A stretch of 64,000 nt of DNA from Glossina fuscipes. Taxonomy: Eukaryota > Arthropoda > Insecta > Diptera > Glossinidae. Positions 36,958 to 50,636 of this stretch are shown here, piece by piece. Made by a program: the position numbers and the translations under genes. The first letter of the stretch is position 1, and every line of letters starts with the position of its first letter. Under the pieces are notes generated by a model, which saw only the letters and a program-made list of their open reading frames with translations, had not been told where the DNA came from and did no database searches. The stretch is from contig NW_023998415.1 of the NCBI RefSeq assembly GCF_014805625.2, forward strand, positions 37,926,228 to 37,990,227. The letters are read 5' to 3'.

Positions 36958-37869
36958 AACTTTATCAGAGGGATCTTAGATTGTGTATTACTCCACGTTA
37001 ATATTTAGTCAACTTCCTTCGTTAAATATTATCGTAATGGTCTACGGTCATAATAAAAAATTACGATAAATGGGAAGAAAATCTCTTATATATGTACCCC
37101 TGTTCAGATCAGATTTGAATTATAATTGGATGTATATTTGATATATTGTAGGGCCCTGTAAAATGAAAAGAACGGTTACAATCAACTCAATTGAGACAGA
37201 CTTATCGCAAACTTATTCTATAGATCTACAATTCGCTGATCGCTTTTGCATTTCTACCGTATTAACCTGAAGGAAGTTGAAATATCGATTAAATTTGAAT
37301 AGAAAAGTCTAAACTTAATGCATGTACCGTGAAAGATGCGACCAGATTGCGGGAAGAAGAAACTCTAAGAGCTGAGATCGCGGAAAAATTCTGCAACGAG
37401 TTAAGATTTTTCCATTACTTTCAGGGCAATTCAAGATTCGTCATAAAGCGAACATAGGTCTCGTCTTTTACTTCAATTATATACGCACATAAAATCGTAA
37501 ACTAAACAAGTGGGTAATAAATAATTAACAAACGTAGGAACTCGGAAGAATTCACTGACTAAAACATGCTCTTTTTAATAATTAATTTATATTTTACAGT
37601 TAAATAAACAAAACAAGCAGGAAAGCTGTACTACACGCTTTGAAATGTTACTCATCAAATCAAATTTGTTTTATTTTTTTTATTTATTTATTTATTTTTT
37701 TTTTTGGTAATTATGCCCATAGAGAGTACATTCTCACCTTGAACTTTAAAGCTTCTCGAAGAAAGATACGAGAAAAAAATAATCTATGAGTATTGAGATC
37801 TCCCTTTCCCTTTTCCTCCGTTGATGTTGGCTACAAAAACACGTTCAGATATAACAACTTGAAATATTC

Positions 37870-37873
<4 letters not shown>

Positions 37874-37910
<37 letters not shown>
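37874..37910. repeat. (TA)n microsatellite
   Basis: About eighteen uninterrupted TA units. Confidence 0.85.
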
Positions 37911-37911
<1 letters not shown>

Positions 37912-39159
37912 GCGGGTTTGGTAAGAGTAACGCATATACGCATATAGGAAAACAAATAAAGAAAGTTATGAAAACATGTATACGCGCAATAATAAAGGGA
38001 ACAGTAATATATTCATTGTATATATGTTTTATGTATAAAATGAAATATGAATAAAATGAAAATAGAGTAAGTATAATATATATATATATTTATTGCTATA
38101 AAAGGATGATGTGTGATATTTATTAGAATATACCTAAAAACGATCATTTAATGTGTACCGGTTAAGAAAACATATTAGAAGCTTTATAGACGTGTACAAT
38201 ATTATTTATCCCTCATGCAATCGCGGACACAAACCCATCGAATCAATTATCTTTAATTTGATAATAATGTAATTTAATGTTCAGTTATAGCTGGTTAGCT
38301 CTCAATGAAGATGTAGTATACGCGTACTCTACTACGTTAGCATTGCTTGTTAAGCATTGCTTAATAGCCATAATTAACACATTGTCGAATATCTGCGTCC
38401 ATATAGCATGTTATACTTGTAGGTCAGGTCTGTCAGCTACAACATATTCCATTAGTTTCGTCCTAAGCTTGATAAGACTTGCAAAATACTTTTTCTTCTT
38501 CCGCTTTTTCCTTTATTTTTTTTTTTTTTGAACTGAAGCAGTAAATAACAATTTAATTTTACTCTAATACTACTATTGATGTCATTTAATGTGTTTGTTT
38601 ACTTTTGATAATTTTTATTATTATTGTTATTATTTCTATTATAAACAAATATTTCTTGCAATTATTTATTTTTAAACTTCTTAAACTTGCATTAAATAAC
38701 TGAATTATGACCACACTAAGGGTTATCGCACATCGACGCATGCATACATGCCCCATTAATTTTCAAAGCATACACATTTATCAACAATCAGCTGACACAA
38801 ATATAAAGTTACAACTATAAAAAGATTAATGCCTAGAATTTTTCTAATCTTTACACTAATAGTTTTATATATGTATGCATCAATATTTGATTTTTTTTTT
38901 TTTTTTTTTTTTTTTATATTAAATATATGTTTACGATTTTCAATATACTCTGTAGAAACTGTGTCAGCAAATGTCGTCAGCAAATATCACAATATTAAAA
39001 GTGCTTTTCCTTACATCAATCTTAGGATATATTGATTTTGTCATCTAAAATCAATATATCAATAGAAGGCTTTCCAATAAATTTTATTTAACTTTTCAAT
39101 TATTTTCTTTTGTTTTCATCTTTGACTTATTTATTCATTTTCTTTTTTAATATAACCCA

Positions 39160-39452
39160 CCCGCTTAGGTTCATTTGCAATATCAACCTGGGTGCAAGAA
39201 CTTCCAATATTTCTGGCAGATTTGAAATCGTTAGCTTCATTTTTGCGGCCAGCCGAATATTTACAACAGACATTAGACAGACGGATAGACGGACATACTT
39301 AGATCAGTTTCGAATTTGACGCTGATCAAGAATATATATATATATACATATATATGTTTTGGGGGTTCTCTGATGATTTCTTCGCGATGTTGCAAAAATC
39401 TTGACAAAATGAATATACCACTGATCCTTCGTTGATGGTTTATACCCATGAA
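39160..39452 (+). repeat. Family A repeat, 3' half, with (TA)n expansion
   Basis: Blocks in order: GGTGCAAGAACTTCCAATAT, TAGCTTCATTTTTGCGGCCA, a GACAGACGGATAGACGGACA array, TTGACGCTGATCAAGAATAT followed by an expanded (TA)n, and a degenerate TTGATGGTTTATACCCATG tail. The TA expansion sits exactly where other copies have the short ATATATAC tract. Confidence 0.65.
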
Positions 39453-39782
39453 AATATATTTACTGTTCGTAATACGATACATCTGTAGTATTTAGAAGAC
39501 AAAAAAAAAGGAAAGCATTTAATCATTTTTAATAATATAATGTCGAATCTAAATTGACATTGGGAGTTGATGTAAAAAAGACGATATCGATGTCAACGAC
39601 AATTGTCGTGGGGATGGAAAGGGTTAACAATCTTTAAACACTGTTTTATTATTTCTTTTTATAATAAGTTTCCTTCGCTCTCACTTTTTTAAGCTGTTAC
39701 GCGGGAGAACCATGACGCAGTAAGCCTTACTTTTTATCGCCCTCTTACTTTATTTTGAAAGCTCACTAATTAAATATCAAAC

Positions 39783-39796
39783 CCCCCCCCCCCCCC
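39783..39796. repeat. Poly-C tract followed by poly-A
   Basis: About fourteen C followed by TC and a run of A. Likely prone to length errors in sequencing. Confidence 0.8.
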
Positions 39797-40099
39797 TCAA
39801 AAAAAAAAAATCGCCTTGCTTTCGGTTGATTTTTAATTCTTCTATATTTATATTGATTCAACATGAATGCCGTTTCCTTATTTAAACATCTTATCTTGTC
39901 GATATTGTATAAATTATTGCTAAACGGACATTTCAATAGTAGGGATATGTGATTTGTTACGTTATCGTAGGAAGTTATCGGCCTTAATAAAATTCGAAAA
40001 TTAATCAAACATTTTGGCGAAACACTTTTTCGAGTACTGCAACTTTTCATGCACCATTGTCGATTTCGCCGTCACGATGATCGTTGAAATTTGGTCGCT

Positions 40100-40930
40100 G
40101 TCCGTTCTAATGTTAATTTCGTTTCGCACGTACTTTCTCTTTATCAATGCACCACAAATTCTTGAAGTAAAAAAAAGTATCTCTGCCGTTCAAACCGAAA
40201 CTCATCAATTTCGAACCGTTCTCGGCAAAAGGAATTCCGTGTGAGTTCAATTTGGCGAGTATTTTGCAAAAATGTTCCCACTCAAGAGTTAATATCTGAT
40301 CTAATTGAAAGTAATGATGATATCTTTCAGAAAATCGTCTTCAAAATAAAAAAAACAAGTAAATGCAGTATACTGGGCCATTGCCCACCATTAAATACCC
40401 TACATCAATTTGCTTAATACAGTTATACATATGAAGACTTTTCAAAATAAGACGTTATATGGGAAGCGATCGGATCCGAACCGTTTTCATTAGCTTTTCT
40501 TCTTAAAACCGAAATATGTTGGTGTACGATTTCATAAAAATGTCCAAAAATTTTCGATTTAAAGATTGACGGACAAGACGAACAGGCGAACAGATAAGCG
40601 ATTCACAAACTGATCCTTAATCTATCGATAATTATACCGATTTCATTAGAAAGATACCTTAAGTGTTTCAAGATGTTGTATACATTACCGCCCAACCCTT
40701 CTACCAGAGACCTGCAAATCTGCTTGCTCACGGTAAATGTTTCAATTTCACTAGGACCGAGACTATTTAGCTTTGAAATGGCATTTACAACATTTTGCGC
40801 TTCATTTGAGAGCAATTTTTGCGACAAATTGTACGATATTAACAGGAACTGCTTTTGTCGATTTTCAAATTTTTAAGATTCTCAGAAATTTTACCGGCTT
40901 TACCAGCACGACCAACACAAGGGCAAAAAT
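40100..40930 (-). pseudogene. Two protein-like open stretches, possible decayed exons
   Basis: On the minus strand, one stretch (about 40988-40625) reads NELYELRLSCQKVDYLLATV then, after one frame change near 40873, ENRQKQFLLISYNLSQKLLS and ETFTVSKQICRSLVEGLGG. A second (about 40335-40107) stays open for about 75 codons (RYHHYFQLDQILTLEWEH, KLNSHGIPFAENG, FYFKNLWCIDKEKVRAKRN). A family B repeat (40370-40620) separates them. G+C is higher than the surroundings. I recognise neither; they could be remains of a gene or transposon, or chance. Confidence 0.25.
40370..40620 (+). repeat. Dispersed repeat family B, 5' half
   Basis: Starts around GGGCCATTGCCCACCATTAAATACCC, continues with AGACTTTTCAAAATAAGACG, TATATGGGAAGCGATCGGAT and GACGGACAAGACGAACAGGC; the tail is missing. 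Confidence 0.55.
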
Positions 40931-43900
40931 AAAGGTAGCTCATTAACACTGTGGCAAGCAAATAGTCAACCTTTTGACAACTCAATCTCAATTCATATAA
41001 TTCGTTAGACTGAATTCAAAATGGTATTCGCGTAAAGTTCGCGTTTCCGCGTATTTCGAAGTGTCTGATTAAAAACTGAGGGTACAATGTTGAAATTAAA
41101 CACCGTTACTTTCTAGCTATTTAGATGTGTATACAACACATTCTTCGTAACAGTTCGCTCAATAACACTATGTAATTTTATTATTTTTTTAATAATAACA
41201 ACTCGATTCAAATTCATGATAAGAACTTTTAAAGAAAGTCAATACAAAAGTCAATACAAAAACTATAAAGAAAATGTTTATTCAATTTTATAAATGTTAT
41301 CGGAAAATCGTAAAATGAAAGACAGATAAAAAAAACAAGTGATTATATAATGTTAAGGTTAGCAACGAATTGCGGATCATCTATTTCTAAGAGTCTCGAT
41401 TCCTTAAGCGTGTCCTTTTGGAAGCGATAAAGGAGAGAAGTCATCCAGCATCAATTCAATTAACAATCGGAGTAGGTTAAGACAAGTGAAAACGCTATGT
41501 TCGCCTAAGAGTAGATCATTGCTTTCTATTGCTTCAAACAACTTGAAAATATTTAGTTAAATATACATAAGGCTGCACAGCTGATAGATAGCGACAATTG
41601 ACTTTAAAAGATTATCGGAACTGATTTTTACGTAAATATCATTTTACGTGTTGTGTAGGGGGTTAAAGTTAAAGCTTATGATATCCCCTCTGATTGCAAC
41701 CCTGCACTCATTTACTACAAATTGTAAGTTATACTTTTATTCACTATCGTGGGCGGCATATCGTGACTATTTTTCAAACTTGATGTTAGGCCATTAGCTA
41801 AGCGTGTGTGTGTGTGTGTGTTGGACGTAAAAAAGATAAAAGTGGAACTTTGGTATATCCTTATACTCCGCTGGTTAGTACAAAAGCGATCCGATGACGA
41901 TGATTACCGTAAGCAACGTAAGCAACGAAGACCAATCGGTATATCTACTTGTTTTCGTAAGCAAACTTGAATTAAATTCATTCAAAGCATTATTTTTAAT
42001 GAATAGATTTCTCGAGACCTTAAAGCGATTTAGCCTTTCTTACAAGCTGATGAAAGGTTCAATTGAAATGTTAATAAAGGAACATTGAAAGAAGAAAGAA
42101 TTGAAAGAAAACTCTTTCAAGGCACTTTAACGTAATCCATCGGCATATCCATCTTTTATTAAAGAATTTGCTGAATTTCAAGTCATCAACTCGAATGAAG
42201 AAAGATAAAAAAAAATAAAAATAAAACGTAAAGCTATTCACAAGCAAGATCGAACGTGACATTTGTCGTATTGAATAAAAAAATACTTTTTCTCATCTCG
42301 CGTTTTGATCATCCCTATGTAAGAAACAAATCAATGATATATATTTTTTTTTTTTTTTTTTTTTTTTGATATCAAAGTCGATGACACTAATAAAAGTGAT
42401 AATCACATTTGAAATGATCAAAGTGCACTAAAACTACAATAAACGAATTCTTAGTAATTTATTGATAGATAGTTGTAAGCTGCGTTGATTAGCGCGACAA
42501 AGAGATTAATTTTAAATTTAAAAGAATTTCTATTTAATTCGTTCATATCGTTGAACTAATGATTGCAATTTTCAATCTATGCTCTTCCAGAAATTGTAAT
42601 AGATAGGGCAACATGACTAATCTTTACTATTAGTAGAAAAAAAGTTTATTTGTCTGCCTAGTTACCCCTAGGTGCCCCTCATTCACGTGTCGTGTGCACC
42701 ACGACTTACATAAAATGGCTTTTAAAAGTTATAAATACTTGCTTTCTTTATCACTTTTACCCTAAATATGAGAGATGAGATTTAAAATCAATTTCTGTCC
42801 CTCTCTGCGCCAAATGTAAATTTATAGATTACCTATACTAGATCAGTGCGTGCGACTGAAACATTGAAATTTAGACGTTCAAGATATAATTATAAAAATT
42901 GCATTCCAGTGTTTTTTTAATATCAAGAAGGGATCAAGTCATCGCTCTTGTGTACCAAAGGTAAAAAATTCGGCTTCGTATTTGTTGATTTGTGATCCTT
43001 TGCTTGTCCGTTATAAATAATAAGATTTCACTGAAAAGCAAATAGCAGTCGATTGTTTTTTGGCCGCGATATAGCATACAAAAAACGAAAAAGCGAAAAA
43101 AAAGGAACAAAAACAAAAACAAAATAACATTATATACATAATTACTTGCCTTTCACTAAAATGAAGATGAAAGTATAAAAGATAACACGGATAGCGAGGA
43201 GAACTTGTAAAGTGCAAGGACGAAAGCGAGTTTGGAAGATACAAAAGAAGAAGAGAAAAACCTACACACATGTATAAATATATACACATTTTTTTTTTTT
43301 TTTTCTTTGTTATCATCATTAATTTACCATCTATCCAAAACGGTAATAAGCAAAGGTTATATTGTCCCCATCAGGGACAATAATCTTTCTCATCTTAATA
43401 CACGATATATAAACATATATATGTGTATATATATCTATGAAATATATACAAATTTTTTATTTGGAAGAAAAAAAGAAAAAAAAAAAAAAGAGAAAGAAAG
43501 AAAGAAGAGAAAAAAAAAAATAGGTTTTAACCTTGACAATGAATCATTTATTATTGACCGGCTAAAATTTTTTCATTTTCTTTTGTTCTTTGTCTTAGAA
43601 AAATGAAAGCATTTCTCGTTACTTTATTCTTCGGTTAAAACACTTGTTCGTAAGAAACATTTGTTTTCTTCAAAAAATTGTTTTGAGCGTTCATTTACTT
43701 ACGTTAAAAATCCTTTAAGTTAAATAGTGCTTAAATGAACATATTACGTTAGTTTGGCCAGGGTTTTCGTTAATATTGCACCGCGCGCACTGAATTCTTA
43801 CTGAAGACTGACTGTTCGGTTAGACAATAGTATGATGAAAATATAGTTTCAGTATGTCTTTCATTTCTTCTTTACAGTAATCAGTAAATAACACTCACTT

Positions 43901-44147
43901 CACTCACACTGCGCACATATTGAAAGTACGCGTATAACATACATACATACGCGAATACCAATACATTATCATATTTTTTTCATAATCAGCCAGGCAGACC
44001 GGCATTAAGTTAGTCAATCACTAACATTGTATTGCTGCTGCCACTGCTTTGTGAATTGAACCGATTTATTTTTTACATATTATTAATATTTACTTGTTTC
44101 TCACTTGTTAATGTGTTTAATATCTGTTTGAAAGTTCTGCAGATGAA

Positions 44148-44170
44148 TGTGTGTGTGTGTGTGTGTGTGT
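44148..44170. repeat. (GT)n microsatellite
   Basis: About eleven GT units. Confidence 0.8.
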
Positions 44171-44929
44171 TTGCGTGCTTATGATTACGATGTATCATTT
44201 CGGAGACTGAAAACGAACGAGAAAAAAAAAGAAAAAATACTTTCGCGTATATTGTTTTTTTTTTTGCTTTTTTCACTATTATTATTAGTAGTAGTTGTGT
44301 GCTATTATATATCTGAGTACAATTTTGCATAAATGTGCGCGTTTCCTTGTGAGTTCAAGTGTAATGTATTCGTGTCGCATCATTGCAAATACCATTTGCC
44401 ATTTGCGCAGGCACTCTGATTTGAAATCCGCGCTTTCTGGTCCCTAACTTATCGTTATGCGTGTGCATCTATCTTTATGAAATATAAAATATCTGTACTC
44501 ACGGGAGCCATTGTCGTGCACAACAAATCTTCTTCTTACACTAACCATGATTCTTACAAATTATTCTCCAGTTCCAAGTTTCCAAGGAGATAATGTCCCC
44601 TTTACGTGTAATAATACCGTGGAAATACCGCCGGAAAGAAATGAGAAAAGAGGAAGGGAAAAAGAAAGACGACACTAAAACAGAATGAAAACCATTTAGA
44701 GCTATATTGCCGGAGCCGTACGAGTAGCTTTGAACATCACAGTCATAGAAATAGTTATGATAGATAATAGAACGCAAAAAATCAAATATAGTTCTATTGC
44801 ATCGCAAGACTCCTCCAAATTCGATCTATCACGCAATTGGCAATAAGAAGTTATTTAAAAACATCTGTAAAGTAACCTTCTCAATGACCCTAAAAAGTAT
44901 GTTACACTAATATAGATAAGTTACTCTCT

Positions 44930-44931
<2 letters not shown>

Positions 44932-44964
<33 letters not shown>
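44932..44964. repeat. (TC)n microsatellite
   Basis: TC dinucleotides, the first part interrupted by CCC and the last twelve or more units pure. Confidence 0.85.
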
Positions 44965-44966
<2 letters not shown>

Positions 44967-45129
44967 GTTCTCATTAATATATCATTGGTTAATATTTTCT
45001 TAAATCTTAATAGTGACTAAGTGTAACAATAATTTTGCTCTGTTAAAAAATCTATATCTACACCTAGGTCACAGCGTCCATTGCTTCTTTAGAAAACACA
45101 CTTAAAAAAAAAAAAGTTTAAGAGGAATA

Positions 45130-45330
45130 GTCAAAAATGGTTATGACATCGATTCCTATACGAAAAGAAATATGTATTTATATAGGCAAAAATGGTTATA
45201 ATTTCGACTCCGATATGAAAAGAAAAATTTTTTTATATAGTCAAAAATGGTTATAATATCGACTCCAATATGAAATGTTTATTTATATAGGCAAAAATGA
45301 TTACAATTCCAACTCCGGCAGGATAGCACT
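45130..45330. repeat. 55-bp tandem repeat, about four units
   Basis: Units begin with (G)TCAAAAATGGTTATGA or GCAAAAATGGTTATAA at 45131, 45186, 45241 and 45291 (spacing 55, 55 and 50 bp). Each contains a CGACTCC-ATATGAAA core and a TTTATATAG end. Units differ by several substitutions, so the array is old. Confidence 0.85.
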
Positions 45331-46778
45331 GAACTGAAAGTCAAATAAGCATGATAGTATTCTTGCCTAACTATTCTATGGTTTATACACCCGACATTTT
45401 TATCATTTATATTGATTCCTTTTTGCTTATAGACGCGATAGACGTCCGATAAAAACGTCCGACGACTTTGCTCCGAACTTTTCTCTATCCGACTTAACAT
45501 ACCGTTTCCTCAAATATCCTTGAGACGGTCCTCCTTTGTACAATGTAAGCATGTAATTGGATAAAATCGACTTCCAGCTGTTCGCTCGGAATAACTCGTC
45601 GAAACACGTACTCAATTTAGTTGATATGAAGACTGACTGAAACTAATAAAATAACAACAATGCTACGCAATAACTTTATTAAAATATATTATAAAGACTT
45701 TCATCACGATGAGTATATATTACCATTCCGGATCCGTTCATTCACAATCTTCAGATTGTTAAGCTTATATGGAATATATAATTATCTTAGTGAAGGCTTG
45801 ATCAGTCGTCCACAGGCAATGTCCGACAATGAATTTAAAAACGAATAATAATGAAGAGAGAGAGAGAATGTCGATCGACCGAAACGAAGAAAAAGCTCAA
45901 GGATAGTGAAAAAAGGAGTAATCAAGTAACGCAAAACAGGGAGATGAGAGAGAACCCGATAACTTATTGCGCGCATCGACTAGACTGGACTATAGAATAC
46001 AATCGAAACTAAAAGAAATCTATTAACTTGCAATGAATATTAAAAAGCTATGTATCTTTTAAAAAATCTCATTTTACAATTGCAATAATTTTATTTCATG
46101 TTGTTTTCCGTTTCTTCTTTTTTTTTTTTCTTCTCTCTAATTTGTTCTTATGTGCACAAAATAAAACTTGTTAATATTCTACAAATACATGATAAATTGG
46201 GAGCAATCTTCAAGTCGCTAATTGTAGTTAATTCAGATTTCGTACATCCTTGCATTTACAAAATTTTAATAATGCATCAGCATTTAAAGCAATCAGTTTG
46301 AGATTCTTAACTAATTCTTAGATTGTATTGTTAAAATTTTATATTCAAAATTTAGATTCAATTTCATTCAAAAATAATTTTATTATAAATATGTTTCGCT
46401 ATAATAGAAAATCAGTTACTACTATACATACAAAAAGAATTTCAAAGAATAATTGCATTTAAATTATTTTCAAATTCAATATTCTTTCGTTGATGTCAAG
46501 GTGTGTCTAACCGCCAAATTTCAAATTAAATTGTGTCAGAACGACATCAAAGTTTATAAAGCAGCTTATTTCAGCTCGGAAGGTGAGTCTAAAGTGGTAG
46601 GTATATAATAATCTTAAGGCTCGCATATTACATTAATCTACATTTTAGCCATAATGGTGCAAGAGTCTAATGCAAAAATGTCTCGAAAACTAGCTTTTAA
46701 TTACAAATTGCAATAATAATAATAATAATAAAATAAATAAAAAAATTAATCACTTTAAACTCTCTCCCTCTGCGTGCT

Positions 46779-46809
<31 letters not shown>

Positions 46810-46832
46810 GTGTGTTCATTTCGCTTGCAAAT
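45331..46832. other. 3' flank and probable 3' UTR of the ENOX gene
   Basis: No coding sequence. (GT)n lies at 46781-46814, just after the ENOX stop codon on the gene's downstream side, and (AAT)n at 46711-46731. Several minus-strand AATAAA hexamers occur (for example near 46379-46385), so the 3' end cannot be fixed. Confidence 0.4.
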
Positions 46833-49800
46833 CTATTGTTTTAAGAGTCCACAAAATTTCCAAACAATATCGGAATCGCTAATAATATCGTTGTTTATGT
46901 TTGTGTCAATTTGAAAAAGTCTTTCATACTTTTTTAGCACCGAATTCAAATGACAAGCTTGTAAACATGGGTCCTTTGTTAGATTGATTATATATGAACA
47001 AATAGTATCCGATTTACAACCTAATGGTTGCACTAATAGAAAGGCGGTTGTCAAAGCTATAAGTTGGGCTTCATCTAAAGGTAAGGCTTTGGTCTGCAAA
47101 AAAAAAAAAAAAAAAGAAAAAAAGAAAAAAAGAAGTTATATAATATTTGAAATTATCGTCGTACATATAAAATATTTTCATTTCCAGTTACCTCAAATTC
47201 TGCGCTTGTGGTTTGAGTTTCAGTTTCCACTTGCACTCTTTTATTTAAACTTTTTAAGTTGATTGGCTTAGTATTGGTAGTTAAGCATTTCGGCGCTTTC
47301 AATTCTTTTGATATTTCCTGCTGGGCTTGGCCTTGCTCTGTTTTATTAAATTCTTCCACGATCTTCACCTCGTCATCACTTTTATCCACATCAATGTCGA
47401 TAATTTCCGAATTATCTACATTTCGATTTTTCTCCGCTTCTTCTAATTCACAAAATTCGCTCGTTTCCGAATTCACGCTAGACTGTTCGCGATCCTTCAG
47501 CTTTTCGGTCGTCTCACGTATTTTGGTTTTCAGCAGCAATTGCTTAACACCAGCCTCCTTCAATCGTTTCTCCAACTGTTCGATAATTTTATTATCCTTC
47601 TGTTCACGCATTTTCGTTTGCAATAATTGTGTCTGCATATTGCGTATGGTCTCCTGTAGCACTTTGATTTGCTTCTCGCGAAATTCGCTATTGTACTTCA
47701 GATCGGTACGCTCTAAACTCATCTCATTACGTATGGCTTCGAGTTGACAACGCAAAGAATCATTTTCCTCCTTCAAAATTAATAAAACAAAAAAAAAATT
47801 AACAATAAAAGCAAAAATATAAAATTAAATTACAAATTTTCTTCACAAATTTCCATTTTCAAATATATTATATTAAATTATCAGTTGGGCCCGAATTTTT
47901 TATACCCATCACCGTTATCCTCAATAAGAAGAAGAGTAGAAGAACAAAATTCTCATGCTCTATAATATGGAGTGGGCGCAGTTGTTTTTTTTCTATTTTC
48001 AAAATAAAAGTTTTTATCGTATAGGCATGTGAACGTTGTAGGCGTGTCCTTTGAAAAGTTTAGATCAATTCCAAATTCTTTTGCAAACTTACATACGTTA
48101 TGAAAAAAAAAAAAAAAAAAAAAAACAAAATAAGTATATCCCCATTTTACAGTGGTGGGTATAAAAGCAAAGTGAAATAAAATAATTCTTAACGAAAGTT
48201 TGCTACAAAACACGATCATGTCAAGCGGGGCAGTGTAAATTTCTTTACGATTTCTTTATATATATGTTCAATATGGGACAGAAGTCTAAAAGCATTTTTT
48301 TTTTTTTGTTGTACAATATATATTGATAATTTTTGGATGTTTCGTAATAAACTCAATCGATATTTCAGAATTCATTTAAATCGACGAATGGCTTAACGAT
48401 CATTTATCAATTTGCGCAGAAAGCTTTCAAAATCACGAACCAAGAGAGATATGTGATAGTAATTTTAAGAATTTTTACAGAAGAAGTATCACATCCTTAC
48501 ATCACAAGAATTTTTGAATCATTTGGGACGAAATTCTCCTTTATTGAACCTATCAAATTCTTGTGTGGTCTTAATGAAATCTTAAGAGATCGGATCGATA
48601 CGTTAAAAATCAATTCGGCCATCTGAGAATGTAAAGCATTCGTTCTTTAACGAGAAACGTGAAATTTAATAAAATCATTGTAAAAAAAAAAAGTATTAAA
48701 AGCAAAATGCAATTTAAAACTCACTCTGAGATGATCGCTTTCATAACGTTTCCGTTTCGAGGCAGGCATTTGACAGTAGTAATCGCGATCTTCATCCGAC
48801 ATTTCCATTTCGTCATCTTCGATTTGTATGCTACGCAACTCCTAGGCGACCAAAAAAAAAAAAAAAGAGTTTCTCATTACATACAAAAGCAGGGCAAGAA
48901 TTAAAAAAAAAAATTAAAAAAAAAAAAAATGCTAAAAATGCAAAAAATGCTTAATAAATTTCTTTTTTTTTTTCAATAGATTTGGTCTTTTCACTGTATA
49001 TTCTTCTTCATACAAAAACATTATATATTTTAGTTTGAAATCATAAACAGCCTATTGGAAGTGTGTTCGTAAAATGTTCACTAAATATTCCTACAATAAG
49101 GGGAAATCTTTTTTAAATTATTTATAAAGGACGGGGTACTTACCTTTCTTCATATGTTTGTTATAATAAATTTTTATAAAATCATTTTATATAATTTTTG
49201 TTGTTGTAGTTCTTGTTCTTTTTCTTGTTTTAATGAATTAAATGATAAACAAACGTTTTATAAAAGAATACCAATTCTGATCGAGAGTTTTAATAAAAAG
49301 ATATGCTTAGCATGATGTTTACTCCTTAAAGGAAAGCTATTTTTATTACACTTAGGGCTTAAAAATAAGTTTTCAAAAAATCCGAAAGAAGCCGCCTATA
49401 CTCGATCATTCAGTTTCAAGAATGAGTAAATAGATGAATCTTCTAAGATAAGTAGAGGTATATGTGCGTATAAATCATTAGTGATGGAATAATAATTTCG
49501 TTAACACATAGATACCATTGCTAAATAAATCACTGCACAAATGAAAGATTTAATGACAAAATTAAAAATGTTTTAGTACTGACAATTATGACTTAATTTT
49601 GACATGACAATAGAATGATTATTTCAAGTGTTCGATCAATTAAATATACAATACACATTTAATGGTTATTCATATCACATATAATATATAGACATTAAAG
49701 GTGAAGGTGTTCACAAAAGAAATTTTTAGTGCTAGTCAAAGACGCATAATGAACAAACAAACAGAACCAATATATTAGTATTCGTATTCACACATACATA

Positions 49801-50585
49801 GATAGGCGCCATCGAAAAATAGTAATACAATATGTTTACTAATCGACCGAATCGAAATCGACTTAAGCAACTTACAAGCATTTTTAATAATTTTGGACTA
49901 CCTTCAAGTAGTCATCGCTTAATTCTTTCTATATCATTACTACACACATTATAATATAAGAAACTTTTATCTTGTCGGCATAATAAACATTGTATACCCT
50001 TGTAAGATGGCGGCTTTAAGGTTAAGGGTTTGAAAACATGCGGGAAGAATGTTAGTCGTATGAAACGAAACGAAAGCAAAACGTTTAAATTACTGATGCA
50101 CAACAAAAAGCTTTTTTTTTTATTTAGTTGTTGTTGCTGTTATGTTGCTATTTTTTTATAATTTTGTACATACCGTAGCCAGTTTTTTCCATTGGTCGAT
50201 GTTTTTTCTTTGGGCTTTGGTGAAATGGTCCCAAACCTTCTTGTGACTAGCAGCACTGAACACTTTTTCAATCTGAGTGACTGAATAGGCAATAATTAAG
50301 GTATATATGTATATATTTGTAATGCAATGTAAATCAATCAAAAATTAAACAAGGAGTGTATCGTATACATATTACATACGTACATCTCTGCACGTATGTA
50401 TGTAGAAGGTAGACTAATTCTAGTCGAGACTAATAAAAGAAGGAAAAAACAGTTTTTTGAAAAAGCTTTTTTTCATTTCAGTAGAAATGCGATTTGTTGC
50501 TTCTCAATACTTTTGTTTTTTTTTTTTCTAATAAGATTAAAGAATACATATATATAAATATATAAGTATATAAATAAAAATATAA

Positions 50586-50636
<51 letters not shown>

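Larger units (their letters stand above)
36272..39155. other. Gene-poor region with microsatellites
   Basis: Contains (GT)n at 36934-36957, (TA)n at 37874-37910, poly-T near 38511-38530 and 38890-38915. No coding sequence or mobile element was recognised. Confidence 0.45.
40990..45125. other. Gene-poor region with microsatellites
   Basis: Contains (GT)n at 41804-41821 and 44148-44170, poly-T at 42343-42367 and 43289-43304, an A/G-rich stretch at 43460-43520 that makes a spurious Lys/Glu-rich 124-codon frame, and (TC)n at 44932-44964. No gene supported. Confidence 0.45.

Noticed and set aside
43232..43606. 124-codon plus-strand frame with Lys/Glu-rich centre
   Set aside because: Produced by poly-T, TA and purine-rich simple sequence; no domain.
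47259..47747. 162-codon plus-strand open frame, Ser/Phe-rich
   Set aside because: It is the antisense of ENOX exon 6, whose minus-strand frame matches a known family and has splice sites on both sides.
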